From Streptomyces sp. ITFR-21 (GTDB taxonomy: Bacteria; Actinomycetota; Actinomycetes; Streptomycetales; Streptomycetaceae): a stretch of 64,000 nt of DNA. The number at the start of each line of letters is the position of its first letter. The first letter of the stretch is position 1. The notes beneath the pieces are model-generated. The model saw only the letters and a list, made by a program, of their open reading frames with translations, was not told where the DNA came from and made no database searches. Location of the stretch: NCBI RefSeq assembly GCF_031844685.1, contig NZ_CP134605.1:1397501-1461500 (forward strand), written 5' to 3'. This document shows, one piece after another, positions 25,961 through 35,055 of the stretch. The translations under genes were made by a program, and so were the position numbers.

Positions 25961-26938
25961 TCAGCCGCGCAGGTGCGTGCGGACCTCGTCGGCGGCCTCC
26001 TGGCCGTACGCCTTGGTGAAGCGCTCCATGAAGTGGCCGCGGCGCAGCTCGTACTCCTGGGTGCCCAGGGTCTCGATGACCAGGGTCGCCACCATGCAGC
26101 CGATCTGCGCGGCGCGCTCCAGACCGACGCCCCACGCCAGGCCGGACAGGAAGCCGGCCCGGAAGCCGTCGCCGACGCCGGTCGGGTCGACCTTGGCCTC
26201 CTCCTCGGCGCAGCCGACCTCGATGGCGGACTCCCCCTTGCGTTCGATGCGCACACCGCTCGCGCCCAGCGTGGTGACCCGGGTGCCCACCCGGGTCAGG
26301 ATCTCCTCGGCGCTCCAGCCGGTCTTGGCCTCGATCAGGCCCCTCTCGTACTCGTTGTTGAACAGGTACGCGGCCCCGTCGACCAGCAGCCGGATGTCCT
26401 CGCCGTCCATCCGGGCGATCTGCTGGGAGAAGTCGGCGGCGAAGGGGATGCCGCGGGAGCGGCACTCGTCGGTGTGCCGGACCATCGCCTCCGGGTCGTC
26501 GGCGCCGATGGACACCAGGTCCAGGCCGCCGACCCGGTCGGCGACCGCCTGGAGTTCGATCTGCCGGGCCTCGCTCATGGCGCCGGTGTAGAAGGAGCCG
26601 ATCTGGTTGTGGTCGCGGTCGGTGGTGCAGATGAAGCGGGCGGTGTGCAGCACATCGGAGATGCGCACCGAGCCGGTGTCCACGCCGTGCCGCTCCAGCC
26701 AGACCCGGTACTCGCCGAAGTCGCTGCCGGCCGCGCCGACCAGGATGGGCTTGGTGCCGAGCTGGCCCATCCCGAAGCAGATGTTGGCCGCGACCCCGCC
26801 GCGCCGCACGTCGAGCGCGTCGACGAGGAACGACAGCGACACCGTGTGCAGCTGGTCGGCGACGAACTGGTCGGCGAAGCGGCCGGGGAAGGTCATCAGA
26901 TGGTCGGTGGCGATGGATCCGGTGACGGCGATACGCAC
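25961..26938 (-). CDS. adoK: Adenosine kinase-like PfkB sugar kinase
   Basis: This 325-residue PfkB-family kinase closely resembles mycobacterial adenosine kinase as I remember it: VTGSIATDHLMTFPGRF, SLSFLVDALDVRRGGVAAN, GAMSEARQIEL and DPTGVGDGFRAGFLSG with the catalytic Asp. It should phosphorylate adenosine to AMP, scavenging the nucleoside and perhaps that released from S-adenosylhomocysteine. The GTG at 26938 has AGGAG 9 bases upstream. It is convergent with the desulfurase-TusA gene, 22 bases apart. The symbol is transferred by similarity only. Confidence 0.85.
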   Translation of the reverse strand: MRIAVTGSIATDHLMTFPGRFADQFVADQLHTVSLSFLVDALDVRRGGVAANICFGMGQLGTKPILVGAAGSDFGEYRVWLERHGVDTGSVRISDVLHTARFICTTDRDHNQIGSFYTGAMSEARQIELQAVADRVGGLDLVSIGADDPEAMVRHTDECRSRGIPFAADFSQQIARMDGEDIRLLVDGAAYLFNNEYERGLIEAKTGWSAEEILTRVGTRVTTLGASGVRIERKGESAIEVGCAEEEAKVDPTGVGDGFRAGFLSGLAWGVGLERAAQIGCMVATLVIETLGTQEYELRRGHFMERFTKAYGQEAADEVRTHLRG

Positions 26939-27100
26939 GGCGGGGGCTCCTGAAGGCGGGGGATTGCTGGCAGGGTGGGGGAATGCGGGGGGACGCAGGG
27001 GAAGAAGTTCGGCGGGATTTCCCGGCGACTTCCTAGGACACGGCGAAACTACCTGATAGTAGGGCTTTCTCCTTCGGTAACGCGTGCCTAGGGTCGAGTG

Positions 27101-27325
27101 ATGAGAACTGTGCCATCGGCCGTACTCCCCCCGACTTCCTCCTCCTGGCCCGGCGAACCGGACTCGCTGGAGCAGTTGATCGGCGACTGCCGGCGGCTGG
27201 CGGCCCGCTGGCAGACTGCCGCCGCGCCGGCGCGGGCGGTGGCCGCCCCGGCCGGTCCGCACGGCGTCACGGTGCCGGCCGCCACCGCGCACTTCGTCGC
27301 CGGCATGTCCGAGTACGGCGGCTGA
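27101..27325 (+). CDS. Small hypothetical protein
   Basis: This 74-residue open frame encodes a soluble protein with one predicted helix (SLEQLIGDCRRLAARWQTA) and an Ala/Pro-rich rest. I do not recognise a domain. Support comes from its start: TAGGGT (27089-27094) ends 6 bases before the ATG, the same leaderless arrangement as at several sure genes nearby; a GTG at 27098 is also possible. It lies between the divergent adenosine kinase gene and the membrane protein gene. Confidence 0.5.
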   Translation: MRTVPSAVLPPTSSSWPGEPDSLEQLIGDCRRLAARWQTAAAPARAVAAPAGPHGVTVPAATAHFVAGMSEYGG

Positions 27326-27443
27326 CCCGCCGGCCGCCACCCGGCACCGCGCCGGTCCGCGGGTAATCCTTTCAGGGGAACCGGATCGCGGCGTGCCGCG
27401 TCCCATCGGCGTCTGGCGGTACCAGGAGCCGAAGGAGCACGCG

Positions 27444-29216
27444 GTGAGCACCGAACGGGACGACAACAGCGTCGAACACCGTGACGAGGGCGTCGCCGGT
27501 ACGGCACACCGGCCCGACGCGGAGACCGGACACCCCCGCAGGCCGCGGCTGGTGGTGGGCGCGGTCGCGCTCGCCGTGCTGCTGGCCGGTGCCGGCGGCG
27601 CGTACTGGGCCGCGCGGTCCGGCGGCGGGGACAGGGGCGGGGCCGCGCACGGCAGGCCGGCGCCGCTGCGGCTGGACCCGGTGGGCCCTGTCCCGGTGAC
27701 GGGCTCCGACGGCCCGGGGTCGGGCGGGGCGGTGTTCCAGCTGACCGGCAGCCTGCCGAAGGGCCCGGGGTCGGCCCCGGTGTACCGGGCGGACGCCGAG
27801 GTGACCCGGGCGCAGGCACAGCGCCTGGCCGGACTGCTCGGCATGACCGGCCCGGCGGTGTTGCGCGGCGGGGCCTGGGAGGTGGGCGGCGCGCCGGGCG
27901 GTTCGGCGCTGACGGTGGGCCGGTCCGCGCCGGGCAACTGGACGTACTCCGGCTACGGGCCGGCCGCGGTGCCGGGCCAACTGCTGGACGGGTCGGGGCC
28001 GGCGGCGGGCAGTGTACCGGGGTCGGGACCGGCCGGCGGCGGCCCGGGGAGCGCGGCGAGCGGCACCCCCGGCCCGGGACCGGCCGCGGGGAACGCCTCC
28101 TCCACCGCCGTTCCGGGCGCGGGCGGCTCCCCCGACGCGGGGAACGCCGCGAGCGGCACATCCGGCCCGGGACCGGCCGCGGGCGGCACCGCCGCCTCGG
28201 GACCCGCGGACCCGGCGCCCGGAACGGGCGGCCCGTCGGCCCCGGTGTCGGCCCGGCGGGCCCAGGAGGCGGCGGCTCCGCTGCTGGCCGGGCTGGGACT
28301 GTCCGGCGCACGGATCGACGCCTCTCCCACCGTGGGTGACCGGCGGACGGTGACGGTGGACCCGGTGGTGGGCGGCCTGCCCACCCACGGCTGGAGTACC
28401 CGTGTGGAGGTGGGGCCGGACGGGCGGCTGGTCCAGGCGTCCGGACGGCTGTCGGCGCTCACCAAGGGCGACACCTACCCGGTGGTCTCCGCGAAGACCG
28501 CCTTCGAGCAGCTGGGCGGCGCCATGGACGCGCCCGACCACGGCGTCGCGAACTGCATGGTCCCGCTGGTGCCCAGGGTGCCGGCCACGCCGACCGTGCC
28601 GGGCGAGGACAAGAAGCTGCCGCGCAGCCTGCCGCACACGCTGCCGTGCGTCGCGGGCAACGGCCATCCCACGCAGGTGCGCGGGGCCGTCTTCGGGCTC
28701 TGGCAGCAGTTCGTGTCCGGCGCGGAGGCGCTGGTGCCGGCGTGGCTGTTCGACGTCGCGCCCGCCGGGGTGACCGGGACCGCGGTGGTGGCCGAACAGG
28801 CCGTGGATCCCGCGTACGTCCAGGGCGGCGGCAGCGCCACGGCGCCGGCCGCGCCCGGCGGGCCCGTCGACCCCGGCGGGCCGATGCTGCCGGGCGGCCC
28901 GACCGCGACCGCCGTACCCGCGCAGCCGGCCGACCCCCGGACGAGCGCCGAGATCGTGCGGCTGACCGGGTATCAGACCGACGGCGGCTCGCTGGCGGTG
29001 TCCTTCGTCGGCGGGGTGTGCAGCACGTACCACGCGAAGGCGGAGGAGGCCGGCGACCAGGTACGGGTGAGTGTGACGGCGGTGCCGATCGGCAAGCCGC
29101 ACACGGCGTGTCCGGCGATGGCCCGCACCTACGTCCAGAAGGTGCAGTTGAAGCAGCCGCTGGCGGGCAGGACCGTAGTGGACACCTCGAACGGGCAGCC
29201 GGTCAGGGGACAGTGA
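27444..29216 (+). CDS. Membrane-anchored secreted protein of unknown function
   Basis: The protein has 590 residues. It has a short cytoplasmic part, one transmembrane helix (LVVGAVALAVLLAGAGGAYW, about residues 36-55) and a large extracytoplasmic region. Residues about 180-270 are a Gly/Pro/Ala/Ser linker with imperfect repeats of SGTPGPGPAAGN type. The folded C-terminal part carries four Cys in two pairs (VANCMVPL, HTLPCVAG, GGVCSTYH, HTACPAMA) that may form disulfides. No catalytic motif is recognised. The GTG at 27444 is supported by AAGGAG 7 bases upstream. A bidirectional terminator follows. It may be an envelope scaffold; that is a guess. Confidence 0.75.
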   Translation: MSTERDDNSVEHRDEGVAGTAHRPDAETGHPRRPRLVVGAVALAVLLAGAGGAYWAARSGGGDRGGAAHGRPAPLRLDPVGPVPVTGSDGPGSGGAVFQLTGSLPKGPGSAPVYRADAEVTRAQAQRLAGLLGMTGPAVLRGGAWEVGGAPGGSALTVGRSAPGNWTYSGYGPAAVPGQLLDGSGPAAGSVPGSGPAGGGPGSAASGTPGPGPAAGNASSTAVPGAGGSPDAGNAASGTSGPGPAAGGTAASGPADPAPGTGGPSAPVSARRAQEAAAPLLAGLGLSGARIDASPTVGDRRTVTVDPVVGGLPTHGWSTRVEVGPDGRLVQASGRLSALTKGDTYPVVSAKTAFEQLGGAMDAPDHGVANCMVPLVPRVPATPTVPGEDKKLPRSLPHTLPCVAGNGHPTQVRGAVFGLWQQFVSGAEALVPAWLFDVAPAGVTGTAVVAEQAVDPAYVQGGGSATAPAAPGGPVDPGGPMLPGGPTATAVPAQPADPRTSAEIVRLTGYQTDGGSLAVSFVGGVCSTYHAKAEEAGDQVRVSVTAVPIGKPHTACPAMARTYVQKVQLKQPLAGRTVVDTSNGQPVRGQ

Positions 29217-29231
29217 CCGACTGCCGTACAA

Positions 29232-29266
29232 AAAGCGGCGGCACCCGGTGGGGGTGCCGCCGCTTT
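29232..29266. terminator. Bidirectional terminator
   Basis: A perfect 15-base stem AAAGCGGCGGCACCC / GGGTGCCGCCGCTTT with a 5-base loop, flanked by A and T tracts, lies between the convergent membrane-protein gene and erpA. Confidence 0.85.
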
Positions 29267-29361
29267 GTCGTGTCCCGCGGGCCCGCGGCCGACGCCGTCA
29301 GTGCCGGCGGCCCGCCGACGCCGTCAGTGCCGGGCGGTGCTCGGCCGCCCGGCGTCCGGCC

Positions 29362-29718
29362 TCAGTGGAACGAGTCGCCGCAGGCGCAGGAACCCGTGGC
29401 GTTCGGGTTGTCGATCGTGAAGCCCTGCTTCTCGATGGTGTCCACGAAGTCGATGGAGGCGCCGCCCAGGTAGGGGGCGCTCATCCGGTCCGTGACGACC
29501 TTGACGCCGCCGAAGTCCTTGACGACGTCGCCGTCGAGCGAGCGCTCGTCGAAGAAGAGCTGGTAGCGCAGGCCCGAGCAGCCGCCGGGCTGAACCGCGA
29601 CCCGGAGCGCCAGGTCGTCGCGGCCTTCCTGCTCAAGCAGGCCCTTCACCTTGGCGGCGGCGGCGCCGGACAGGAGGATGCCGTCGCTCGTGGTGGTGGT
29701 CTCGTCCTGAACCGTCAT
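29362..29718 (-). CDS. erpA: A-type iron-sulfur carrier ErpA/HesB-like
   Basis: This 118-residue A-type carrier has the three conserved Cys in QPGGCSGLRYQL and GSCACGDSFH. It should hold and pass on Fe-S clusters to apo-proteins in the cytoplasm. The ATG at 29718 has GGAG 8-9 bases upstream (GGGAGAGAAGCAC). It is divergent from nadA, whose product needs a [4Fe-4S] cluster, so the neighbourhood makes functional sense. IscA and ErpA cannot be told apart from sequence alone. Confidence 0.9.
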   Translation of the reverse strand: MTVQDETTTTSDGILLSGAAAAKVKGLLEQEGRDDLALRVAVQPGGCSGLRYQLFFDERSLDGDVVKDFGGVKVVTDRMSAPYLGGASIDFVDTIEKQGFTIDNPNATGSCACGDSFH

Positions 29719-30041
29719 GTGCTTCTCTCCCGGGTTGTACGGACTGCTGGCGTATCGGCTAACCGGTGCCCTCGCGGAATCATTCCCCGTGCCGCGCGTC
29801 CGATCCGACGCTTTACGCCTCCATGCTCGCACAACCCCGCCGGGCCCCGCCCGCCGCTCGGCCCGCATCGCGCCCGCATCGGGCCCCGCTGCACGGGGAA
29901 CCTCCACGGCGAAGACGGGGGATGCGTCACAGTGACGAAACTGCCATCGTCAATCTGACACAAACGGGCTATGATAGATAGCGTCAAGTAGACGAAAAGG
30001 TCTGCGTCGCGAAGAGTCGCACAGAAAGGGCGTACGGGCCC
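29719..30041. promoter_or_regulatory. erpA-nadA divergent control region
   Basis: This 323-base gap holds no gene. For nadA, CTGACA (29955-29960) and TAGCGT (29979-29984), 18 bases apart, form a plausible promoter; TATGAT (29970-29975) is another -10-like string. Two inverted repeats flank it: TGACGA-8-TCGTCA (29933-29952) just upstream and CGTC-AAGTA-GACG (29982-29994) over the start site. Both are well placed for a regulator, possibly of NAD synthesis, but I cannot name it. The region is locally AT-rich compared with its surroundings. Confidence 0.5.
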
Positions 30042-31214
30042 GTGACCACCACAGAAACGCTGGACGTCCAGCCCACGCCGCTCGCGCTGCTCCTGCTCGG
30101 CCGCGAGTCCGACCCCCGCAGCGAGCGCGGGGTGGACTGCCCCGGGGACCTGCCGGCGCCGTCGGACCCGGACCTGGTGGAGCGCGCCCGAGCCGCCAAG
30201 GCCCGCCTCGGCGGCAAGGTCTTCATCCTCGGCCACCACTACCAGCGCGACGAGGTCATCGAGTTCGCCGACGTCACCGGCGACTCCTTCAAGCTCGCGC
30301 GGGACGCGGCGGCCCGGCCGGAGGCGGAGTACATCGTCTTCTGCGGGGTGCACTTCATGGCCGAGTCCGCCGACATCCTCACCTCCGAGCGGCAGCGGGT
30401 GATCCTGCCGGACCTGGCGGCCGGCTGCTCGATGGCCGACATGGCCAGCGCGGAGCAGGTCGCCGAGTGCTGGGACGTACTCGCCGACGCCGGGGTCGCC
30501 GACGTGACGGTCCCGGTCGCGTACATGAACTCCTCGGCGGACATCAAGGCGTTCACCGGACGGCACGGCGGCACCATATGCACCTCCTCCAACGCCGAAC
30601 GCGCCCTGGAGTGGGCCTTCGGCCACGGCGAGAAGGTGCTCTTCCTGCCCGACCAGCACCTCGGGCGCAACACCGCGGTCCGCGACCTCGGCATGTCCCT
30701 GGACGACTGCGTCGTCTACAACCCGCACAAGCCGGGCGGCGGCCTGACCGCCGAGCAGCTGCGGGCGGCCAGGATGATCCTGTGGCGCGGCCACTGCTCG
30801 GTGCACGGCCGCTTCTCGGCGGAGTCGGTGGCCGACGTCCGGGCCCGTATCCCCGGGGTCAACGTGCTGGTGCACCCCGAGTGCCGGCACGAGGTCGTCA
30901 CGGCCGCCGACCACGTCGGCTCGACCGAGTACATCATCAGGAAGCTGGACGAGGCGCCCGCCGGCTCGGCGTGGGCGATCGGCACCGAGCTGAACCTGGT
31001 ACGGCGACTGGCGAAGGCGCACCCGGACCAGCGGATCGTCTTCCTGGACCGGACCGTCTGCTTCTGCTCCACCATGAACCGGATCGACCTGCCGCACCTG
31101 GTGTGGACGCTGGAGTCGCTGGCCGACGGCAAGCTGGTGAACCGGATCCAGGTGGACGCCGAGACCGAGCACTTCGCCAAGCTGGCGCTGGAGCAGATGC
31201 TGGCCCTGCCGTGA
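30042..31214 (+). CDS. nadA: Quinolinate synthase
   Basis: This 390-residue enzyme condenses iminoaspartate with dihydroxyacetone phosphate to quinolinate in NAD biosynthesis. It carries FILGHHYQRDEVIEFADV, VFCGVHFMAESADIL, PEAEYIVFCG, VLVHPECRHEV and RTVCFCSTMNRI; three Cys among these bind the [4Fe-4S] cluster. The GTG start at 30042 is taken from homology. Unlike many genomes, nadB and nadC do not follow in the window; the next gene, an acetyltransferase, begins 22 bases later. Confidence 0.96.
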   Translation: MTTTETLDVQPTPLALLLLGRESDPRSERGVDCPGDLPAPSDPDLVERARAAKARLGGKVFILGHHYQRDEVIEFADVTGDSFKLARDAAARPEAEYIVFCGVHFMAESADILTSERQRVILPDLAAGCSMADMASAEQVAECWDVLADAGVADVTVPVAYMNSSADIKAFTGRHGGTICTSSNAERALEWAFGHGEKVLFLPDQHLGRNTAVRDLGMSLDDCVVYNPHKPGGGLTAEQLRAARMILWRGHCSVHGRFSAESVADVRARIPGVNVLVHPECRHEVVTAADHVGSTEYIIRKLDEAPAGSAWAIGTELNLVRRLAKAHPDQRIVFLDRTVCFCSTMNRIDLPHLVWTLESLADGKLVNRIQVDAETEHFAKLALEQMLALP

Positions 31215-31236
31215 CGCGTGGCGCGATGATGGTCGG

Positions 31237-32166
31237 GTGATCCTTCGACCGGTCCGTGACGACGAGGAGGACGCCGAGGTCGTGCGCGAGATCTCGGCGG
31301 CGGCCTTCGGGGCACCGCGCGCGCTGTACGCCGCCGGCTCCGCGCCCCGGTTCCGGGCCGGCCCCGGGTCGGTGGCGGGCGCCCCGGGGGCGGGCGGCCG
31401 CTGGCCGGCCGGGCGGATCGCCCGCCACCACGGGCGGACCCGGCACCTGGCCCGTACCGACCCCGGCGGCTGCTGGCTGATCGAGGACCAGGAGGCCGGA
31501 CCGGTCGGGGCGGTGCTGTCCTACCGGCGGGAGGGCACGTGGGCGCTGTCGCTGCTCGCCGTGGTGCCGGGCGCGCAGGGCAAGGGCGTCGGCAAGGCGC
31601 TGCTGGCCCGGGCGCTGGTGCACGGCAGGGCGTGCCTGCGCGGAGTGGTCTGCCTGCCGGACAACCCGGTGGCCGCCCGCACCCTGCGCCGGGCCGGGTT
31701 CCATCTGCACCCGGCGCTGCGGCTGTCCGGCCCGCCCGACCCCGACCGGCTGACACCGCCGGACGGGCCGGTGCACATGGGGACCGAGCGGCACCGCGAC
31801 CTGCTGGACTCCGTGGACCGGCGTACCCGGGGCGGGGCGCACGGCGCCGACCACGAGGAACTCCTGCGGCACTACCGGCTGTTCGTGGTCGACGACCTGG
31901 CCGGCAGCGGCTACTGCTACACCCGCGACGGCCGGGTGGAACTCCTCGCCGCCACCTCCCGCCGACTGGCCACCCGGCTCCTGACCGCCGCCCTGCTGGC
32001 GACCCCGCCGGGCGAACCGACCCGCGTCGACCACGTCCTGGCGGAAGCGCAATGGGCGGTGGACGTCGGCGTCACCGCCGGCCTGGAGATCGCCAGTTCC
32101 GGCTTCGTCGCCCTGCGCGGCATGCGGCCCCCGGACCTGGCCCTCCTCTCCCGAGCCCTGCCCTAG
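31237..32166 (+). CDS. GNAT-family acetyltransferase
   Basis: This 309-residue protein has an N-terminal GNAT domain whose acetyl-CoA loop reads LAVVPGAQGKGVGKALLARAL (quoted in part: PGAQGKGVGKALL), followed by NPVAARTLRRAGF. The C-terminal half (about residues 180-309) may be a second, degenerate GNAT-like lobe. Substrate unknown. It begins 22 bases after nadA, and GATGAT (31225-31230) lies 6 bases before the GTG, so it could be expressed from its own leaderless transcript. Its stop abuts the broken histidine kinase on the other strand. Confidence 0.8.
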   Translation: MILRPVRDDEEDAEVVREISAAAFGAPRALYAAGSAPRFRAGPGSVAGAPGAGGRWPAGRIARHHGRTRHLARTDPGGCWLIEDQEAGPVGAVLSYRREGTWALSLLAVVPGAQGKGVGKALLARALVHGRACLRGVVCLPDNPVAARTLRRAGFHLHPALRLSGPPDPDRLTPPDGPVHMGTERHRDLLDSVDRRTRGGAHGADHEELLRHYRLFVVDDLAGSGYCYTRDGRVELLAATSRRLATRLLTAALLATPPGEPTRVDHVLAEAQWAVDVGVTAGLEIASSGFVALRGMRPPDLALLSRALP

Positions 32167-32950
32167 CGCTGCGCGCGCTGGCCCGTTCGTGCATGCCGAG
32201 CAGGCCGTGGCCGCCGACGGCGGCCGCCGGCAGCGGGGCACCCTGGCGCGAGCGGGCCGGCCGCGGCCCGGCCGCCGGAACGGGAACGGCGGCACCCGCG
32301 CCGGAACCCACCGCACCGTCGTCGTCCACCAGCACCTCCAGCGCCCGCGCCGCGGCTGGTCCGCACCACCGCGCCCGCCGCGGGCCCCACGTGCTTCTGC
32401 ACGTGGGTGAGCGACTCCTGGATCACCCGGTACGTGGTCAGGTCGACGCTGGCGGGCAGCGGGGCCCGCGGGTGCCCGGCGTCGCCGCCGCACTCCACGG
32501 TGACGCGCAGCCCGGCCCGCCGGAAGCCGTCGAGGAGCTGGTCGAGCACGCCGAGCCCGGGGGCGGGTTCCATGGGCGCCTCGGGTTCGCCGGACTGCCG
32601 CAGCAGCCCCACGGTGGCGCGCAGTTCGTCCAGCGCCGAGCGGCTGGCCTCCCGGACGTGGGCCAGCGCCTGCTTGGCCTGGTCGGGACGGCTGTCCATG
32701 ACGTGCGCCGCGACCCCGGCCTGGACGTTGACCAGCGCGATGTGGCGGGCCACCACGTCGTGCAGCTCGCGGGCGATCCGCATCCGCTCCTCGGCGACCC
32801 GGCGCCTGGCCTCCTCCTCGCGGGACCGCTCGGCGCGTGCCGCGCGCTCCTCGACGGCGGCGACGTACGCGCGGCGGCTGCGTACCGCGTCACCGGCCGC
32901 GGCGGCCATCCCGGTCCAGGCGAATACGGCACGGTAGGCAACGGTAACCG
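32167..32950 (-). pseudogene. Broken NarL-type sensor histidine kinase
   Basis: The frame at 32909 downward reads a HisKA_3 dimerisation domain with RIARELHDVVARHIALV and DELRATVGLLRQ, then the N-box start VIQESLTHVQKHVG. Near 32345-32360 the frame is lost; ALEVLVDDDGAVG and the G-box GGHGLLGMHERA continue one frame away. Upstream of the HisKA only the end of a membrane segment (AYRAVFAWTG) remains, so the sensor half is gone, as is the partner response regulator. The end of the ATPase domain is also missing where it meets the acetyltransferase gene. From memory, other Streptomyces have a two-component pair at this place, so this looks like local decay. Confidence 0.8.
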
Positions 32951-32996
32951 CTCGTCCCGTACCGCGCGGCGGGACCGCCGGTACGGGGTACGGCGG

Positions 32997-33275
32997 TCAG
33001 CCGGGGATCAGGCCGTCGTCGCTGAGCATCTCGCGGACCTCTTCCAGGCTCGCGTCCGGCGACGGGAGGATCAGGTCCGACGGCTCGAGCGCGTCGTCGG
33101 GCAGCGGCTCCCCGAGGCGGCGCACGCCGTCGAGGAGGGCGCCCAGGGTGCGGTGGAAGCCCTCCTCGTCGCCGGTGCGGACCTCGGCGAGCAACTGGTC
33201 GTCCAGCTTGTTGAGCTCGGTGACGTTGGCGTCGTCCAGCGTCACCTGGCCCTCCCCCATGATCCTGACGATCAT
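32997..33275 (-). CDS. pspAA: PspA-associated protein PspAA
   Basis: This 92-residue acidic protein begins MIVRIMGEGQVTL and ends with a Pro/Asp-rich tail (LPSPDASLEEVREMLSDDG), matching the small PspAA protein that accompanies PspA in actinobacteria. It probably partners PspA in the membrane-stress response. It starts 29 bases after the pspA stop on the same strand, so the two form an operon. Confidence 0.88.
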   Translation of the reverse strand: MIVRIMGEGQVTLDDANVTELNKLDDQLLAEVRTGDEEGFHRTLGALLDGVRRLGEPLPDDALEPSDLILPSPDASLEEVREMLSDDGLIPG

Positions 33276-33304
33276 GACGGCCTCCTCCTCGGCCCCGTGG
33301 CCGG

Positions 33305-34096
33305 TCAGTGCTTGTCGAACCGCGGGGTGTCCTGCGGCCGTCCCTGCGCCGCCTGACCGCCGGTGCCGCCCTCGATCGCCTGCTGAGGGGTGCCGCCGGC
33401 CAGCTCGGCCTTCATCCGCTGGAGCTCCAGCTCGACGTCGCTGCCGCCGGACAGGCGGTCCAGCTCGGCCTGGATGTCGTCCTTGGCGAGTCCGCTGGGG
33501 TCGTCCAGGGCGCCGGAGGCCAGCAGCTCGTCCAGGGCGCCGGCGCGGGCCCGCAGCTGCTCGGTCTTGTCCTCGGCACGCTGGATCGCCATGCCGACGT
33601 CGCCCATCTCCTCCGAGATGCCGGAGAACGCCTCGCCGATCTGGGTCTGTGCCTGGGCCGCGGTGTAGGTGGCCTTGATGGTCTCCTTCTTGGTGCGGAA
33701 GGCGTCCACCTTGGCCTGCAGGCGCTGGGAGGCGAGGGTGAGCTTCTCCTCCTCGCCCTGGAGCGTGGTGTGCTGCGTCTCCAGGTCGGCGACCTGCTGC
33801 TGGAGGGCGGCCCGGCGGGACAGCGCCTCGCGGGCCAGGTCCTCCCGGCCGAGCGCCAGCGCCTTGCGGCCCTGGTCCTCGTAGGTGGCCGACTTGCGCT
33901 GCAACTCGGTGAGCTGGAGTTCGAGCCGCTTGCGGGACGTGGCGACGTCCGCGACGCCGCGCCGCACCTTCTGGAGCAGCTCAAGCTGCTTCTGGTAGGA
34001 GTAGTCGAGCGTCTCGCGCGGGTCCTCGGCCCGGTCCAGCGCCTTGTTGGCCTTAGCGCGGAAGATCAGTCCCATCCGCTTCATGACACCGCTCAT
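33305..34096 (-). CDS. pspA: PspA/IM30 family membrane-stress protein
   Basis: This 263-residue protein is almost wholly helical coiled coil, as expected of PspA/Vipp1 (ESCRT-III-like) proteins. Near the N-terminus lies FRAKANKALDRAEDPRETLD, then QLELLQKVRRGVADVATSRK. Such proteins polymerise on damaged membranes. The C-terminal 30 residues are Gly/Gln-rich and probably disordered. I chose the ATG at 34096 (MSGVMKRMG) rather than an upstream in-frame ATG at 34171, because the family starts here. It forms an operon with pspAA. Confidence 0.92.
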   Translation of the reverse strand: MSGVMKRMGLIFRAKANKALDRAEDPRETLDYSYQKQLELLQKVRRGVADVATSRKRLELQLTELQRKSATYEDQGRKALALGREDLAREALSRRAALQQQVADLETQHTTLQGEEEKLTLASQRLQAKVDAFRTKKETIKATYTAAQAQTQIGEAFSGISEEMGDVGMAIQRAEDKTEQLRARAGALDELLASGALDDPSGLAKDDIQAELDRLSGGSDVELELQRMKAELAGGTPQQAIEGGTGGQAAQGRPQDTPRFDKH

Positions 34097-34291
34097 GGGC
34101 CTCGCGCGCCCCCTTCTCGGCAACTTCTCCGGACACCTGTACAGACCCAAGCCTACGGGCCTTGGTTCCATTACCGCACTGTTCCGGCCGGGAAGTGGTC
34201 ATCCGCAAGGACGATCACGGTTCGGCCACCTCCGGCCCGGGGAGTAGGCGGGGGCTGGGGTGCACCGCGCGGAGCACGTAACCTTGGCGTC

Positions 34292-34885
34292 GTGTTCCGA
34301 CGCCGTTCTCAAGATGAGCAGTCCTCCACCACCGGCACCGCCGTGCTTGAGGACAATGTCCGCGACCCGCAAGCTCCCAAGGGCCGCCCCACTCCCAAGC
34401 GCAGCGAGGCGCAGACCCAGCGGCGCAAGGCGGTGACGACCCCGACCGACCGCAAGGCCGCCACCCGGCAGGCCCGCGACGCCCGCCGGACCGACATGGC
34501 CAAGCAGCGCGAGGCGCTGGCGGGCGGTGACGAGCGGTACCTGCCCGCCCGCGACCGGGGCCCGGTGCGCAAGTTCACCCGGGACTTCGTGGACGCGCGG
34601 ATGCGGGTCGCCGAGTTCTTCCTGCCGATCGCGGTGCTGATCCTGGTGCTCAGCGTGGTGCGGATCGGTTCGCTGCAGAACCTGTCGCTGCTGCTGTGGC
34701 TGGTGGTGATCGTGGCGATCGTGGTGGACTCGGTGGTGACGGGCGTGCGGCTGCGCGGCCTGCTGCGCAAGCGGTTCCCCGACAAGAACGTCAAGGGCTC
34801 GGTCGCCTACGGTCTGATGCGGACGCTCCAGATGCGCCGGCTGCGGTTGCCGAAGCCGCAGGTCCAGCGCGGCACCAAGCTCTGA
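34292..34885 (+). CDS. DUF3043 membrane protein
   Basis: This 197-residue actinobacterial DUF3043 protein has a basic, charged N-terminal half (KRSEAQTQRRKAVTTPTDRK) and two adjacent transmembrane helices near residues 112-152 (FFLPIAVLILVLSVV and LLLWLVVIVAIVVDSV), then a basic tail. Function is unknown. It is divergent from pspA. TAACCT (34279-34284) lies 7 bases before the GTG, so translation is probably leaderless. Confidence 0.88.
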   Translation: MFRRRSQDEQSSTTGTAVLEDNVRDPQAPKGRPTPKRSEAQTQRRKAVTTPTDRKAATRQARDARRTDMAKQREALAGGDERYLPARDRGPVRKFTRDFVDARMRVAEFFLPIAVLILVLSVVRIGSLQNLSLLLWLVVIVAIVVDSVVTGVRLRGLLRKRFPDKNVKGSVAYGLMRTLQMRRLRLPKPQVQRGTKL

Positions 34886-35055
34886 ACGGCGGTTTCACCG
34901 GCGGGAGCCCGCCGGGTGCCGGTGGCGGCCCCGCCTGGCCGCCCGCCAGGGTGCCGGGCCTGGTTCCCGGGGCCCGCACACCGCCGGTCCCGGCGCTGCC
35001 GCCCGCGGGCGGCTTCCCCGACGGCGGCCCCGGTCCCCTCCCCGGACCGGGTGGG

